A stretch of DNA of 64,000 nucleotides from Opitutaceae bacterium (GTDB taxonomy: Bacteria; Verrucomicrobiota; Verrucomicrobiia; Opitutales; Opitutaceae): positions 30,428-94,427 of the forward strand of contig PLTZ01000035.1 of assembly GCA_003164715.1 (NCBI GenBank). Direction: 5' to 3'. Position numbers and translations under genes: made by a program. The notes beneath the pieces were generated by a model, which ran no database searches, was not told the DNA's origin, and saw only the letters and a program-made list of their open reading frames with translations. Every line of letters begins with the position of its first letter. Within the stretch, counting starts at the first letter, position 1. This document shows, one piece after another, positions 9,058 through 17,555 of this stretch.

Positions 9058-10401
9058 GTGCCAGTTCTGTCTTCACACCTCGAAATCCGACGAAACAGGG
9101 CGATACGGCTTACCGTCGCCGCGTCTATCGGCGCAAAAGCGTTCTCGGTCGCCTGCACATTTGCCCAGGTGCCACTGGCGCTTCGCTACCTTGGGACAGA
9201 AGCCTACGGATTCTGGGTGACGCTAATCAGCATCATCCTGGTCCTGAACTACATTGATTTCGGGCTTGGCGTTGGGATGCAGCATGCAATGGCAAAGGCT
9301 TACGGTGGTGACGACGTTGAGTCCATAAAGCGGACATTTTGGACCGGTGCGGCCGCACTGGGGATTCTAAGTCTCGTGCTGCTTGCGGTGGGCTTCGCAG
9401 CCGTGCAGCTCGAACCGTGGGCGGACATCCTGCGAATTCGCGACCCGAGCCTGCGAACTGAGACGGCCGCGGCCCTTTCGCTCACCGTTGTCTCATTCGT
9501 GGTGGGCCTTCCATTCAACGCTGTCTCCCGCCTTGCGGCGGCAGTCCAACGCGGCTGGATACATGCGGGATGGATTGCCGCGGGTAGCGCCATCTCACTT
9601 GGATTTGTCACGATCGCCGCGCTGCTTCATTGGGGTTTCCTCTGGTTCCTGGGCGCGAGCCTCGCCGTGCCGGCGCTTCAAGGGCTGGGCCTCTTGATCC
9701 ACCTGTTCAGCTCCCTTGGTTGGAGTCTTAAGCCAACATCGCTTGTCCCCGCTGCCAAATTGAAGGGCATGCTGCGCTCGAGCATTTACTCGGCATTCCC
9801 CCAAATTGGTCTTGCGCTCGTCCAGTCGGCCCCCGCGATTGCGATTTCAGTAGCCGCAGGATCCTCCGGAGTAACGGGATACAATCTGCTCATTCGAATC
9901 TTCAGTCCTTTTCAACAGGGACAGACGATTCTGCTCAACCCGGTCTGGCCCGCCTACATCGAGGCCCATTCGAGGTCCGACCATCGCTGGATTGTACGGA
10001 CCTTCTGGCGGACAATTGCAGCGTATTGCGCCGTCTCGACGGGTGTCGCCATCGTGGCATGGCAGTCGCATCTACTGCTCAGAATATGGATTGGGTCAGG
10101 CGCGATTCTTGTCGGGCCTGCGCTCACCACGTTCATCGCCCTTTGGAGCCTCTTGCAGATGGCCTCGCAGCCGTTCATTTACTATCTGATGGGCGTCGGA
10201 AGGCTCCGCCTGCTTGCGTGGGCAGTCACACCTGGTCTGCTCCTTTCGGCAGCGGCCTTATTCTTCGGTGCGCGCAGTGGTTCCGTAATAGGCGTCTTCG
10301 AGGCCGGTTCCGCCGTCATGGCTATCACCCTCCTCATGCCGTTGGCGTGGGTCACGTTCGGCGTAATGCGACGGCGGAAAATCGACGGCTGCGCCCGGTG
10401 A
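9058..10401 (+). CDS. Wzx-like polysaccharide flippase (MATE/MVF superfamily)
   Basis: A 447-residue polytopic membrane protein with about 12-14 hydrophobic helices and the overall organisation of Wzx/RfbX oligosaccharide flippases, including an early LRYLGTEAYGFWVTLISI segment and a conserved-looking GLGVGMQHAMAKAYG stretch near residue 65. It should move the lipid-linked repeat unit from the inner to the outer leaflet. Translation starts at GTG 9058. The stop codon overlaps the GTG of the GT9 gene (GTGA), indicating coupling. Family members are poorly conserved in sequence, so the call rests on topology, size and neighbours. Confidence 0.8.
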   Translation: MPVLSSHLEIRRNRAIRLTVAASIGAKAFSVACTFAQVPLALRYLGTEAYGFWVTLISIILVLNYIDFGLGVGMQHAMAKAYGGDDVESIKRTFWTGAAALGILSLVLLAVGFAAVQLEPWADILRIRDPSLRTETAAALSLTVVSFVVGLPFNAVSRLAAAVQRGWIHAGWIAAGSAISLGFVTIAALLHWGFLWFLGASLAVPALQGLGLLIHLFSSLGWSLKPTSLVPAAKLKGMLRSSIYSAFPQIGLALVQSAPAIAISVAAGSSGVTGYNLLIRIFSPFQQGQTILLNPVWPAYIEAHSRSDHRWIVRTFWRTIAAYCAVSTGVAIVAWQSHLLLRIWIGSGAILVGPALTTFIALWSLLQMASQPFIYYLMGVGRLRLLAWAVTPGLLLSAAALFFGARSGSVIGVFEAGSAVMAITLLMPLAWVTFGVMRRRKIDGCAR

Positions 10402-11426
10402 ACATCATCGCCTTTCAATTCAATAAGCTGGGCGATAACATCGCCTTTGTTCCGGCAATACAGGCCCTCCGCCAAAGATGCAGGGACTGTCATATCACGA
10501 TCCTCACAACTCCTGCCAGCGCCGAGCTCTATATGGGGCCATTGGGGCCGCAGGAAGTGATTGTCGGGACAAAGCGAGGGTTCGAAAAATCCTACCGCCG
10601 TCCTTGGAATCTGGCTTTGTGGATGTGGCGCGTCCGGCGGCAGCACCCCGATGCCTGTCTTGTTTCTTTTGATCAGGGCTCCGTGGCGCTATTGGCGGCG
10701 AAATTGAGTGGCGCTGGGATTCGGATCGGGGGAAAGTTGGAGTGTGCCCGCATTAAAGGGGCGTTGACTGAAGAGATTCCGATCCCGGAAGACTCGCGGC
10801 CTGTGACCTGGCATTGGAGGATGGCTCGCGCTCTGGCTAAGTCTTGCGGAGGGGACGAAGAATGGCCTGAGGATTCGCCTCCTCCCGATCTTCGCCATTT
10901 GCTCTCTCGGGGTGCGAGGCCGAAAGGGAGTCGAAGACGAGTTGTGATCCATTCAGGAGCAAGCCGTTATCTCAATCAATGGCCCTCGGAGAATTTTGCA
11001 TCGGTCGCGAAATCGCTATCTGGCGATTTCGACGTCGTGTGGATCACGCATGGTGGAACGACCGGCGCTGCGCCGCCGGGGATTTTCGGTGCCCAAGTAA
11101 ACTCGCTTAGCGAGTTCGCCGAGTGGCTGGCGAGCGCGGACCTGTTCGTAGGCAACAATTCTGGGCCTATGCACCTCGCAGACGCCCTTGGGTGCGCTGG
11201 CGTCGCGGTAACGGGACCGTCGGCGAGGGGCTGGGACCCTTATTGGTACCGCGATAGGTGGAGTGTCCTGCGCCACCCAAATCTCTACTGCGCACCTTGC
11301 GAAATGTTGAGCGAGGAACTTGCGGGATGCACCAATTTAGACAGCCCGATGGCGTGCCTGAAATATTGGACGATCGAGAGAGTGAATGAGGAATGTAGAA
11401 ACCGGCTGGAATCTCGGGTCGGATGA
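10398..11426 (+). CDS. GT9-family (heptosyltransferase-like) glycosyltransferase
   Basis: 342 residues. The N terminus, NIIAFQFNKLGDNIAFVPAI, is a classic GT9 opening, and the C-terminal donor site shows VVIHSGAS near residue 180 and DLFVGNNSGPMHLADALG near residue 255. GT9 enzymes transfer ADP-heptose or related sugars during lipopolysaccharide core or surface-glycan synthesis. The donor here is unknown. The GTG at 10398 lies inside the stop of the flippase gene, which decides the start, even though the frame is open upstream. Cys residues clustered near the C terminus (YCAPCEM, LAGCTN) recall the Cys-rich tail of some GT9 proteins. Confidence 0.88.
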   Translation: MNIIAFQFNKLGDNIAFVPAIQALRQRCRDCHITILTTPASAELYMGPLGPQEVIVGTKRGFEKSYRRPWNLALWMWRVRRQHPDACLVSFDQGSVALLAAKLSGAGIRIGGKLECARIKGALTEEIPIPEDSRPVTWHWRMARALAKSCGGDEEWPEDSPPPDLRHLLSRGARPKGSRRRVVIHSGASRYLNQWPSENFASVAKSLSGDFDVVWITHGGTTGAAPPGIFGAQVNSLSEFAEWLASADLFVGNNSGPMHLADALGCAGVAVTGPSARGWDPYWYRDRWSVLRHPNLYCAPCEMLSEELAGCTNLDSPMACLKYWTIERVNEECRNRLESRVG

Positions 11427-11693
11427 ATGACGTAATCCCGATAGACGGTCCCCTTCCTCAGGATGCCGTAGCCTTTCCATGCAAGATGGATCGTAAACCG
11501 GTTTCTCCGATGAAAACGACGTAGGGGGCGTTGTTGGGGTCCGGCGAGGCCCAAGCCTATCACATGGTTCCAAGGCAATCCGCCATCTCTCCTGAAGTGC
11601 CCGTCCCCTTCCCGGCCGTTGCAAGTCACGAATGGCGCCGGTCAGGAAATGCCTCAAAGTCCGTCATGCCTGCGAGGGGCTCACCATCTCGCG
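11427..11693. other. Non-coding or decayed stretch between convergent genes
   Basis: This gap holds only overlapping short frames on the minus strand. Two of them, in different frames, give locally protein-like translations (WNHVIGLGL and NNAPYVVFIGETGL), which could mean a frameshifted remnant of an older gene. I cannot name a family. No terminator hairpin with a T-run is visible. Confidence 0.3.
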
Positions 11694-12353
11694 TCACCCC
11701 GCTTGCATCCTCGTTTCCGGATCATCGGCTGTCTTCGTCGCTACGTAGCTCTTGCAAAGACCGAGGAAGCTTTCTTTCAGAATCACGCAATCCGGGAACA
11801 AGAGCTTCATTTCGCCGAAAGAGAGTAGTCTGACCTCATTCAAGAACCCCTCAATCGCATCCGGACTGGACAGGTCAAGCCAGCCGCGAACTGTAAACCA
11901 TCGGATGAGGCGACGCTGCCAGCGTCGAGGGAGCCAATGTATAAAGGGAGCGATCAGATGCGGCTCTATGAAGAATTCCCGAGCGGGCGTCTGGATCCAA
12001 AACGACTTCCCCACTCTACGAGATTCCGCCGCAAACAGAACCTGCCGTTCCCAGGTTCCAACGTGCTCAATGACACTGTTGGAGAATACGATATCGAATG
12101 ATTGGTCTGGAAACGGGAGCGCACATCCATCGCCCACTACCCGAGCGCCCACATTCTTTGTTCCCCCAAATCGGGCCTGCTCGGTGTTCAAGAGTGTCAC
12201 CCGATCGTTAAACACTGATTCAGCCCAAAAGGATTCCGTTCCGCCGACGTCCAGAATTGATTTCGATGCGTCTGGTTTCATCAGCCGTTCGAACTCCTTG
12301 CGCCGTCGCCGGCGGAATTGCGGCGAGATCAGATTGTAGATTTTATGAATCAT
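11694..12353 (-). CDS. Class I SAM-dependent methyltransferase
   Basis: 219 residues from the ATG at 12353 (the frame extends 19 codons further up to 12410). The Rossmann-fold motifs are visible: SILDVGGTESFW (motif I, slightly unusual for the GxGxG pattern), then VVGDGCALPFPDQSFDIVFSNSVIEHV, with the post-II region typical of UbiE/type 11 methyltransferases. The C-terminal part is longer than the minimal domain. It probably methylates a sugar or lipid intermediate of the surface glycan. The chosen ATG overlaps the end of the upstream polymerase gene by 11 bases, which supports it as the start and suggests coupling. Confidence 0.8.
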   Translation of the reverse strand: MIHKIYNLISPQFRRRRRKEFERLMKPDASKSILDVGGTESFWAESVFNDRVTLLNTEQARFGGTKNVGARVVGDGCALPFPDQSFDIVFSNSVIEHVGTWERQVLFAAESRRVGKSFWIQTPAREFFIEPHLIAPFIHWLPRRWQRRLIRWFTVRGWLDLSSPDAIEGFLNEVRLLSFGEMKLLFPDCVILKESFLGLCKSYVATKTADDPETRMQAG

Positions 12354-13800
12354 CGCGTGCACCGAGCTCCGGCATCGCCCCCTTTGCCGCGGATGTCTTT
12401 TGATGAGCAAACCCGAGCGCGACCCAGAATACCACCGCTCCCATCGGGGCTTCTAGGACGACTCCGAAGCAAGCGCTCACACCCAAGATGATCACGACGC
12501 TCCACCAGGCCATGGCCTCAAAGTCGGTAATTCGGAACGCCCTGATGCCGGATCGCGCCGCCATCGCCGCGCCAAGCAGGAATAGGCCCAGTCCCAAACC
12601 GCCAAGTCTTCCAAAATTTGTGACGATGACGGAATGAGGACTTCGGGTGGTGAACTCCTCCTCGACAGAAAGCCAATTGTAGTCCGCTAGAAACCGGGCT
12701 GCCAAATCGTAGCCGAAGCCGAGTCCAAAGACAGGATTACCGGCGACCGTTTCCGCAACGACTGCATTCCACCAGACCCTCCGAAACTGATTGTTGTCAA
12801 TCGTGTTGGCGCTCTCCGCATTTTGGTAAGCGTGGCTGCCACTCCAATCAACAAGTGAAACCACACGCTCGAACATTTCGTAGCTCTTGCTCTCGGCGAG
12901 TTGCGTCCCCGAGATGATTTCAAGGGGAAGCGATACCGCAATCCCTACGGCGACGACCGCAATCTGAAATCCAATCAGCCTGAAACGCCTGACACTGGCC
13001 CAGGCGATCGTTGCTACAGCAGCGGCAACTAAGGCCGCGCGAGGCGATTCCTCGATTCCAACCAACAAAAGAGAAACCGCGGACGAGAACAGCCAAAACC
13101 TTCTCTTGCTCCTCTCAAAACGCGACCAGGACCAAAAGCTACCACAGATAAGCGACGCCGAAATGAGGTCGCTCTTGTGATAGATGAGTGGCGTGCCATC
13201 CCACTTCAGGTTTTGGGCGAAGAATCCCGGTGATATCTTGTCAATGATCACAACTATCGGAAGCACCAGGAAAGAAACCGTGAAAGCGAGGTCGATCAGG
13301 CGCGCCGATGACGGATCGCGGCAGAGATACTGGCCTAGAAAAAAGAATACAGAATAGTAGACTAAAGCGTAGTCACGAAGAGCCATGATCCCATATGTGT
13401 TAAGATCAAGAGGCAGCCTCAACGTGGCATAGACAGCCCATAGGAGGATGGAGAGATTCACGGCATCAAAGACAATTATAGAAGTCTTCGAGATGGTGGC
13501 TCGTATCCCGAGGCCGACCGTACAGAACAAGAGCGCCGCTTCGGCTGGGAGAAGGGGAACCCGAGGAGAAAAGAGGAACTGCGCGAAACCACGGTTGCCG
13601 ACTATGTATCCAAAAATGACCACCGCCATGATCCACGCTTCGGGCGGTGCTCCCGCCCGCCATTGAAAGAACACCCAGAAGGCGCAGATAGCAATTAGGG
13701 CGACAAAACCTAACCTTTCGTCGGCAATATCAATTGCTCCTACAACCGCTAGGATTGAGCCGATGGTCCCTGCGATGACCAGCCGAAGCCTAGGGCTCAT
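12343..13800 (-). CDS. O-antigen ligase/polymerase-like membrane protein
   Basis: 485 residues from the ATG at 13800; the frame is open to 13863. About 11-12 hydrophobic helices are separated by one large periplasmic loop near residues 300-400 that contains NNQFRRVWWNAVVAE and NPVFGLGFGYDL, followed by a TRSPHSVIVTNFGRLGG segment. The R-WW plus G-G-G and H-S layout is the pattern of the Wzy_C/O-antigen ligase family (WaaL, Wzy). It should polymerise repeat units or attach the glycan to its acceptor on the periplasmic side. Base composition is clearly more A+T-rich than that of flanking core genes. Confidence 0.82.
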   Translation of the reverse strand: MSPRLRLVIAGTIGSILAVVGAIDIADERLGFVALIAICAFWVFFQWRAGAPPEAWIMAVVIFGYIVGNRGFAQFLFSPRVPLLPAEAALLFCTVGLGIRATISKTSIIVFDAVNLSILLWAVYATLRLPLDLNTYGIMALRDYALVYYSVFFFLGQYLCRDPSSARLIDLAFTVSFLVLPIVVIIDKISPGFFAQNLKWDGTPLIYHKSDLISASLICGSFWSWSRFERSKRRFWLFSSAVSLLLVGIEESPRAALVAAAVATIAWASVRRFRLIGFQIAVVAVGIAVSLPLEIISGTQLAESKSYEMFERVVSLVDWSGSHAYQNAESANTIDNNQFRRVWWNAVVAETVAGNPVFGLGFGYDLAARFLADYNWLSVEEEFTTRSPHSVIVTNFGRLGGLGLGLFLLGAAMAARSGIRAFRITDFEAMAWWSVVIILGVSACFGVVLEAPMGAVVFWVALGFAHQKTSAAKGAMPELGARDDS

Positions 13801-14358
13801 TTTGAGATCGTAGCCGCTATTGCGAAACCTCGGCAAGCCCCCTCGATCCGGTGTTCGCCCCAATAATCAACGAACATCCACTTATCTGCGGAGCCACGTG
13901 ATTCATGCAGCTACTGGCTGGATGGCTCGCGGTTCCGCACGGCGACCAGCAATGGGAGAGCGACGTATCACGAATCAGTGTTTGGGATACCGCCCCAGAT
14001 ACAATGAGCTGGAAATGACAAGGCCGCGGCGACAATTCGGGTTAAAGCCCAAGGATAACACGCCACTGAATACTCGCCCTCCCGAGACATCTCGCGCTCG
14101 ACCATGAAGCGTAGCTCAGGCCGAGCAGACGCACGAGTCAACGGAGTTTGAGCTGGCTGAGTGTCGGGCAGATTGGAATCCATCTCGAATCAATGCGAGT
14201 CGCCCCGATCGTCCTTACTGTTGGACGTTCAGCCACTTCGGGCAATTGAGTGGAGTCTCCTGCAAGACCGGCACCTCCAATACAAAATAAGACTTGAAGC
14301 CAACCGGTGAAAGCCCGGTTGCAAAGTCGGCCCCGTTGCTTCCTCATTCGAGCCCACG
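13801..14358. other. Gene-free stretch at the right edge of the polysaccharide island
   Basis: About 550 bases between the polymerase and RodA. It contains no family-like reading frame on either strand. The only structure I can point to is the stem-loop just before rodA, listed separately. Composition rises back to the core value near the right end. Confidence 0.5.
14291..14328 (+). promoter_or_regulatory. Two-tier stem-loop in the rodA leader
   Basis: An inner perfect 7-bp stem (CAACCGG 14301-14307 with CCGGTTG 14315-14321, loop TGAAAGC) is enclosed by an outer 5-bp stem (GACTT 14291-14295 with AAGTC 14324-14328), with a five-base bulge on one side. It ends about 30 bases before the rodA GTG. 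It could be a structured leader or simply chance. I do not recognise a known riboswitch class. Confidence 0.3.
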
Positions 14359-15588
14359 GTGAATCTGCGCCTGCCCGTCGACTCCTTCAGCGTCTTCAAG
14401 ACGACAACCCGCGAGAGGTGGGACCCATGGACGCCGATCGCCATGGCGGGGCTGGGGGCCTTCGGGATCGCCTTCATCTACTCGGCCCAGCTTCCCGTGC
14501 AGGGCCGCGGCTGGATGGTGCAGCTGCTCTGGCTCCTCATAGGGGCGGGAGTCTATGTGACCGTGTCCCTAATCGACTACCAGTTCTGGCTCGGTGTCGC
14601 CCACTGGATCTATGCCCTCTGCATCGTCCCGCTGGTCCTCGTCCTCGTGCCCGGGATAGGCACGGAGGTCTATGGATCGCAGCGCTGGATACGCATCGGG
14701 ATGTTTTCCTTCCAGCCCTCGGACACGGCCAACATGGCGGTGCTCCTCATCACAGCCAGCTTATTGGTGCGCAGTGAGATAGGCACGGTACGGCAGTCCC
14801 TTGGCGTGCTCGGGAAATTGGCCCTTGCGGTGGGTGCGCCCGTTCTGTTGATTCTGCGACAGCCGGATTTCAAATCCGCGATTGTCCTACCTCCGATGGT
14901 GTTCTCCATGCTCTACGTGTCCCGACTCTCCGCGCGTTTCTTTGCCGGGGCGCTGGCCGCGTTTCTCCTTCTGATTGGCCTAGTCGCTTGGGACACATGG
15001 CGTTACATGGATTTCATGGAGGCGAACGGGTACTCGTTCCAGGCCGACAAGGGGCTTTACGAGAAGCACAGCTGGATCCCGCTGCACGACTATCAGCGCA
15101 ACCGCATCCTCTCGTTCATCGATCCGGACAAGATCGATCCGATCGGCATCGGCTGGAACCAGCGCCAGTCGCTCATCTCGGTCGGCAGCGGCGGCGTCTA
15201 TGGCAAGGGCTGGACCGAGGGGACTCAGGCCCGCTTGGGCTACCTGCCGAGGTCGGTGGCGCACAACGACTTCATCTTCTCGGTGATCGCCGAGGAAAAA
15301 GGATTTCTGGGAAGCATTACGGTTCTCAGCCTGTTTGGTCTGATGCTATTCAACGGCATCCGCATCGCCGGTCTCTCGCGGGACCGCTTCGGCACGCTGC
15401 TCGCCCTCGGAGTCACCGTGCTCTTCATGATGCATGTGTTCGTGAATATCGCCATGACCATCGGGCTCGTGCCCATCACGGGCATACCGCTTCCCTTTAT
15501 AAGCTACGGTGGCACCTTCGTGCTCAGTTGCTGCTTGTTGCAAGGACTGGTCCAGAGCGTCTATCGCTTCCGGAAGGACTTCGCATGA
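14359..15588 (+). CDS. rodA: RodA/FtsW-family SEDS peptidoglycan glycosyltransferase
   Basis: 409 residues with about ten membrane helices. Typical SEDS features are present: GSQRWIRIGMFSFQPSD near residue 108, RQPDFKSAIV near residue 170 (the catalytic Asp of the usual QPD motif retained), AHNDFIFSVIAEEKGF near residue 300, and GIPLPFISYGGT near residue 380. It polymerises glycan strands from lipid II during side-wall growth. The length and the RIGMFSFQPS form favour RodA over FtsW. Start is a GTG at 14359. The gene stands alone in this window; no mreBCD or mrdA homologue is adjacent, though these could lie elsewhere. Confidence 0.9.
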   Translation: MNLRLPVDSFSVFKTTTRERWDPWTPIAMAGLGAFGIAFIYSAQLPVQGRGWMVQLLWLLIGAGVYVTVSLIDYQFWLGVAHWIYALCIVPLVLVLVPGIGTEVYGSQRWIRIGMFSFQPSDTANMAVLLITASLLVRSEIGTVRQSLGVLGKLALAVGAPVLLILRQPDFKSAIVLPPMVFSMLYVSRLSARFFAGALAAFLLLIGLVAWDTWRYMDFMEANGYSFQADKGLYEKHSWIPLHDYQRNRILSFIDPDKIDPIGIGWNQRQSLISVGSGGVYGKGWTEGTQARLGYLPRSVAHNDFIFSVIAEEKGFLGSITVLSLFGLMLFNGIRIAGLSRDRFGTLLALGVTVLFMMHVFVNIAMTIGLVPITGIPLPFISYGGTFVLSCCLLQGLVQSVYRFRKDFA

Positions 15589-15687
15589 CCATGCGTCCGA
15601 CCCGCGATAACGACCGCCCTGCCGGAATTTCCTGCGCCGCAACCCGCGCCCGGAGGGACCCCGTATACAACCAAGACAGGGTCCCCA

Positions 15688-17433
15688 ATGAGCGAAACAT
15701 CCCAGCCCAACCCCGACGTCACGCAGGACGTCGCTCAGAAGTATGATTCCGAGCTCGCGAGTCCCCCGATCCAGCGCGAGGTCGCGTCGGTAAGCGCAAG
15801 CGAACTTAAGGAGGGCGCCGTCGAGCGCGCCCAGCAGCGGCCGCTGCTGCAGAAGATCATCGCCGCCTTCAAGAAGGAGAAGGGCTCGTACCGCGAGCTC
15901 ATCATCAATTCGGAGCCCCTGGAGAAGCGCGTCGCGCTCCTGGTCGACGGCAGGCTCGAGAAGTACGAGATCGAGCGCGAGTCCGACGACCGGATGGTCG
16001 GCGGCATCTACAAGGGAAGGATCAAGAACCTGGACCCGGGTCTCAAGGCTGCGTTTGTCGACATCGGCTACGCGAAGAACGCCTTCCTGCACTACTGGGA
16101 CATGCTCCCCGCCGCCGCCGACTCCTCCATCGAGGTCGTCCGCGTGAACAAGAAGCGCGACTCGGCGCCCAAGGGCGACGTGACGGTGAAGGACATCCCG
16201 GGGCTTTACCCGCCGGGTTCCGACATCGTGATCCAGGTGACGAAGGGCCCGATCGGAACGAAGGGCCCGCGCACCACCACGAACCTCTCCGTCCCGGGCC
16301 GCTACCTCATCCTGACCCCGTACAGCGACGGCTGCGGCATCTCCCGCAAGATCGAGGATCCCATGGAGCGCAAGCGCCTCAAGCAGCTCATCAACGAGCT
16401 GACGATCCCCGAGGGGATGGGCGTCATCGTGCGCACCGCCGGCGAGGGCAAGAAGCCCCGCTATTTCGTGCGCGACCTGCACCTGCTCCTGAAGAAATGG
16501 GAGGAGATCGCGCGCAAGATGCAGAACGACCGGGCGCCGGCCTGCCTCTACATGGAGCCCGACCTGGTGGAGCGCACCGTCCGCGACTTCCTCACCGAGG
16601 ACGTGGACCGCGTCCTGATCGACAACAAGGCCGACTACGACCGCACGCAGGACCTGGTGGGCCTCATCTCCAAGCGCTCGCGCTCGAAGATCGCCTTCTA
16701 CACCGACAGCATCCCGATCTTCGAGCGGTTTAACATCGAGCGCCAGATCGAGCAGACCGGCCAGCGCAAGGTGCCGCTGCCGAGCGGCGGCGAGATCGTC
16801 ATCGACGAGACCGAGGCCCTGATCGCGATCGACGTCAACACGGGCTCGCACAAGAACCGCTCGGGCGACGAGAAGAACACGCTCTACGCCGTCAACCTCG
16901 AGGCGGCCCAGGAGGCGGCCCGCCAAATCCGGCTGCGCAACCTCGGCGGCCTCATCATCCTCGACTTCATCGACATGAAGGAGCGGCGCCACCGCAACGC
17001 CGTCTACGAGAAGATGGTCGAGCTCATGTCGGGCGACAAGGCGAAGAACCACATCCTGCCGATCTCCCAGCTCGGGATCATGCAGATGACCCGCCAGCGC
17101 CAGCAGGAGTCGCTCTCCTCCAACCTCTACACGGACTGCCCGTACTGCCGGGGCCGCGGCATCGTGAAGTCGGACACGACCATGTCGGTGGAGCTCCAGC
17201 GCCGCCTCTCGTCGGTCGTCCGCCGGCTCCATGCCCGCAAGGACGGGAAGACCTACTCGCTGCGCGTGCTCGTGCACCCGGCCGTGCTCGAGCGGCTCCG
17301 CAGCGAGGACGCCGACCTGCTGGTGCGCATGGAGAAGAGCTTCGGCGTGCAGCTCGCCTTCCGCGCAGACCCGAACTACCACATCGAGAACTTTAAGATC
17401 ATCAACGCGCAGACCGGCGAGGACTACCGCTGA
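15688..17433 (+). CDS. rng: Ribonuclease E/G family endoribonuclease
   Basis: 581 residues. An S1-type RNA-binding domain near residues 105-200 ([20 protein letters not shown]) is followed by the DNase-I-like catalytic domain with the two metal Asp residues, Asp382 in IAIDVNTG and Asp426 in LDFIDM, and by the zinc link CPYC (Cys484, Cys487) that joins protomers. There is no long C-terminal scaffold, so it resembles RNase G or a compact RNase E. An extra basic and acidic N-terminal segment of about 60 residues precedes the core. It processes rRNA and mRNA in the cytoplasm. The ATG at 15688 is the only good start. The name rng is chosen on length alone. Confidence 0.93.
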   Translation: MSETSQPNPDVTQDVAQKYDSELASPPIQREVASVSASELKEGAVERAQQRPLLQKIIAAFKKEKGSYRELIINSEPLEKRVALLVDGRLEKYEIERESDDRMVGGIYKGRIKNLDPGLKAAFVDIGYAKNAFLHYWDMLPAAADSSIEVVRVNKKRDSAPKGDVTVKDIPGLYPPGSDIVIQVTKGPIGTKGPRTTTNLSVPGRYLILTPYSDGCGISRKIEDPMERKRLKQLINELTIPEGMGVIVRTAGEGKKPRYFVRDLHLLLKKWEEIARKMQNDRAPACLYMEPDLVERTVRDFLTEDVDRVLIDNKADYDRTQDLVGLISKRSRSKIAFYTDSIPIFERFNIERQIEQTGQRKVPLPSGGEIVIDETEALIAIDVNTGSHKNRSGDEKNTLYAVNLEAAQEAARQIRLRNLGGLIILDFIDMKERRHRNAVYEKMVELMSGDKAKNHILPISQLGIMQMTRQRQQESLSSNLYTDCPYCRGRGIVKSDTTMSVELQRRLSSVVRRLHARKDGKTYSLRVLVHPAVLERLRSEDADLLVRMEKSFGVQLAFRADPNYHIENFKIINAQTGEDYR

Positions 17434-17555
17434 CGTGACCGAAGGCAATTGTGCAGATTGCGGACGTTGAGGCCGTTTTCGGCGACAATGCTTTAGTCTC
17501 GAGTGGCCTCCGACCGCCGACATCGGCGTCGCGGACGAGGTAACGGAGGATTCCG

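Noticed and set aside
15346..17523. A 725-codon open frame antisense to RNase E/G
   Set aside because: It covers rodA's end and the whole RNase gene, has Arg/Asp/Val-rich composition typical of the antisense of GC-rich genes, and shows no family features.
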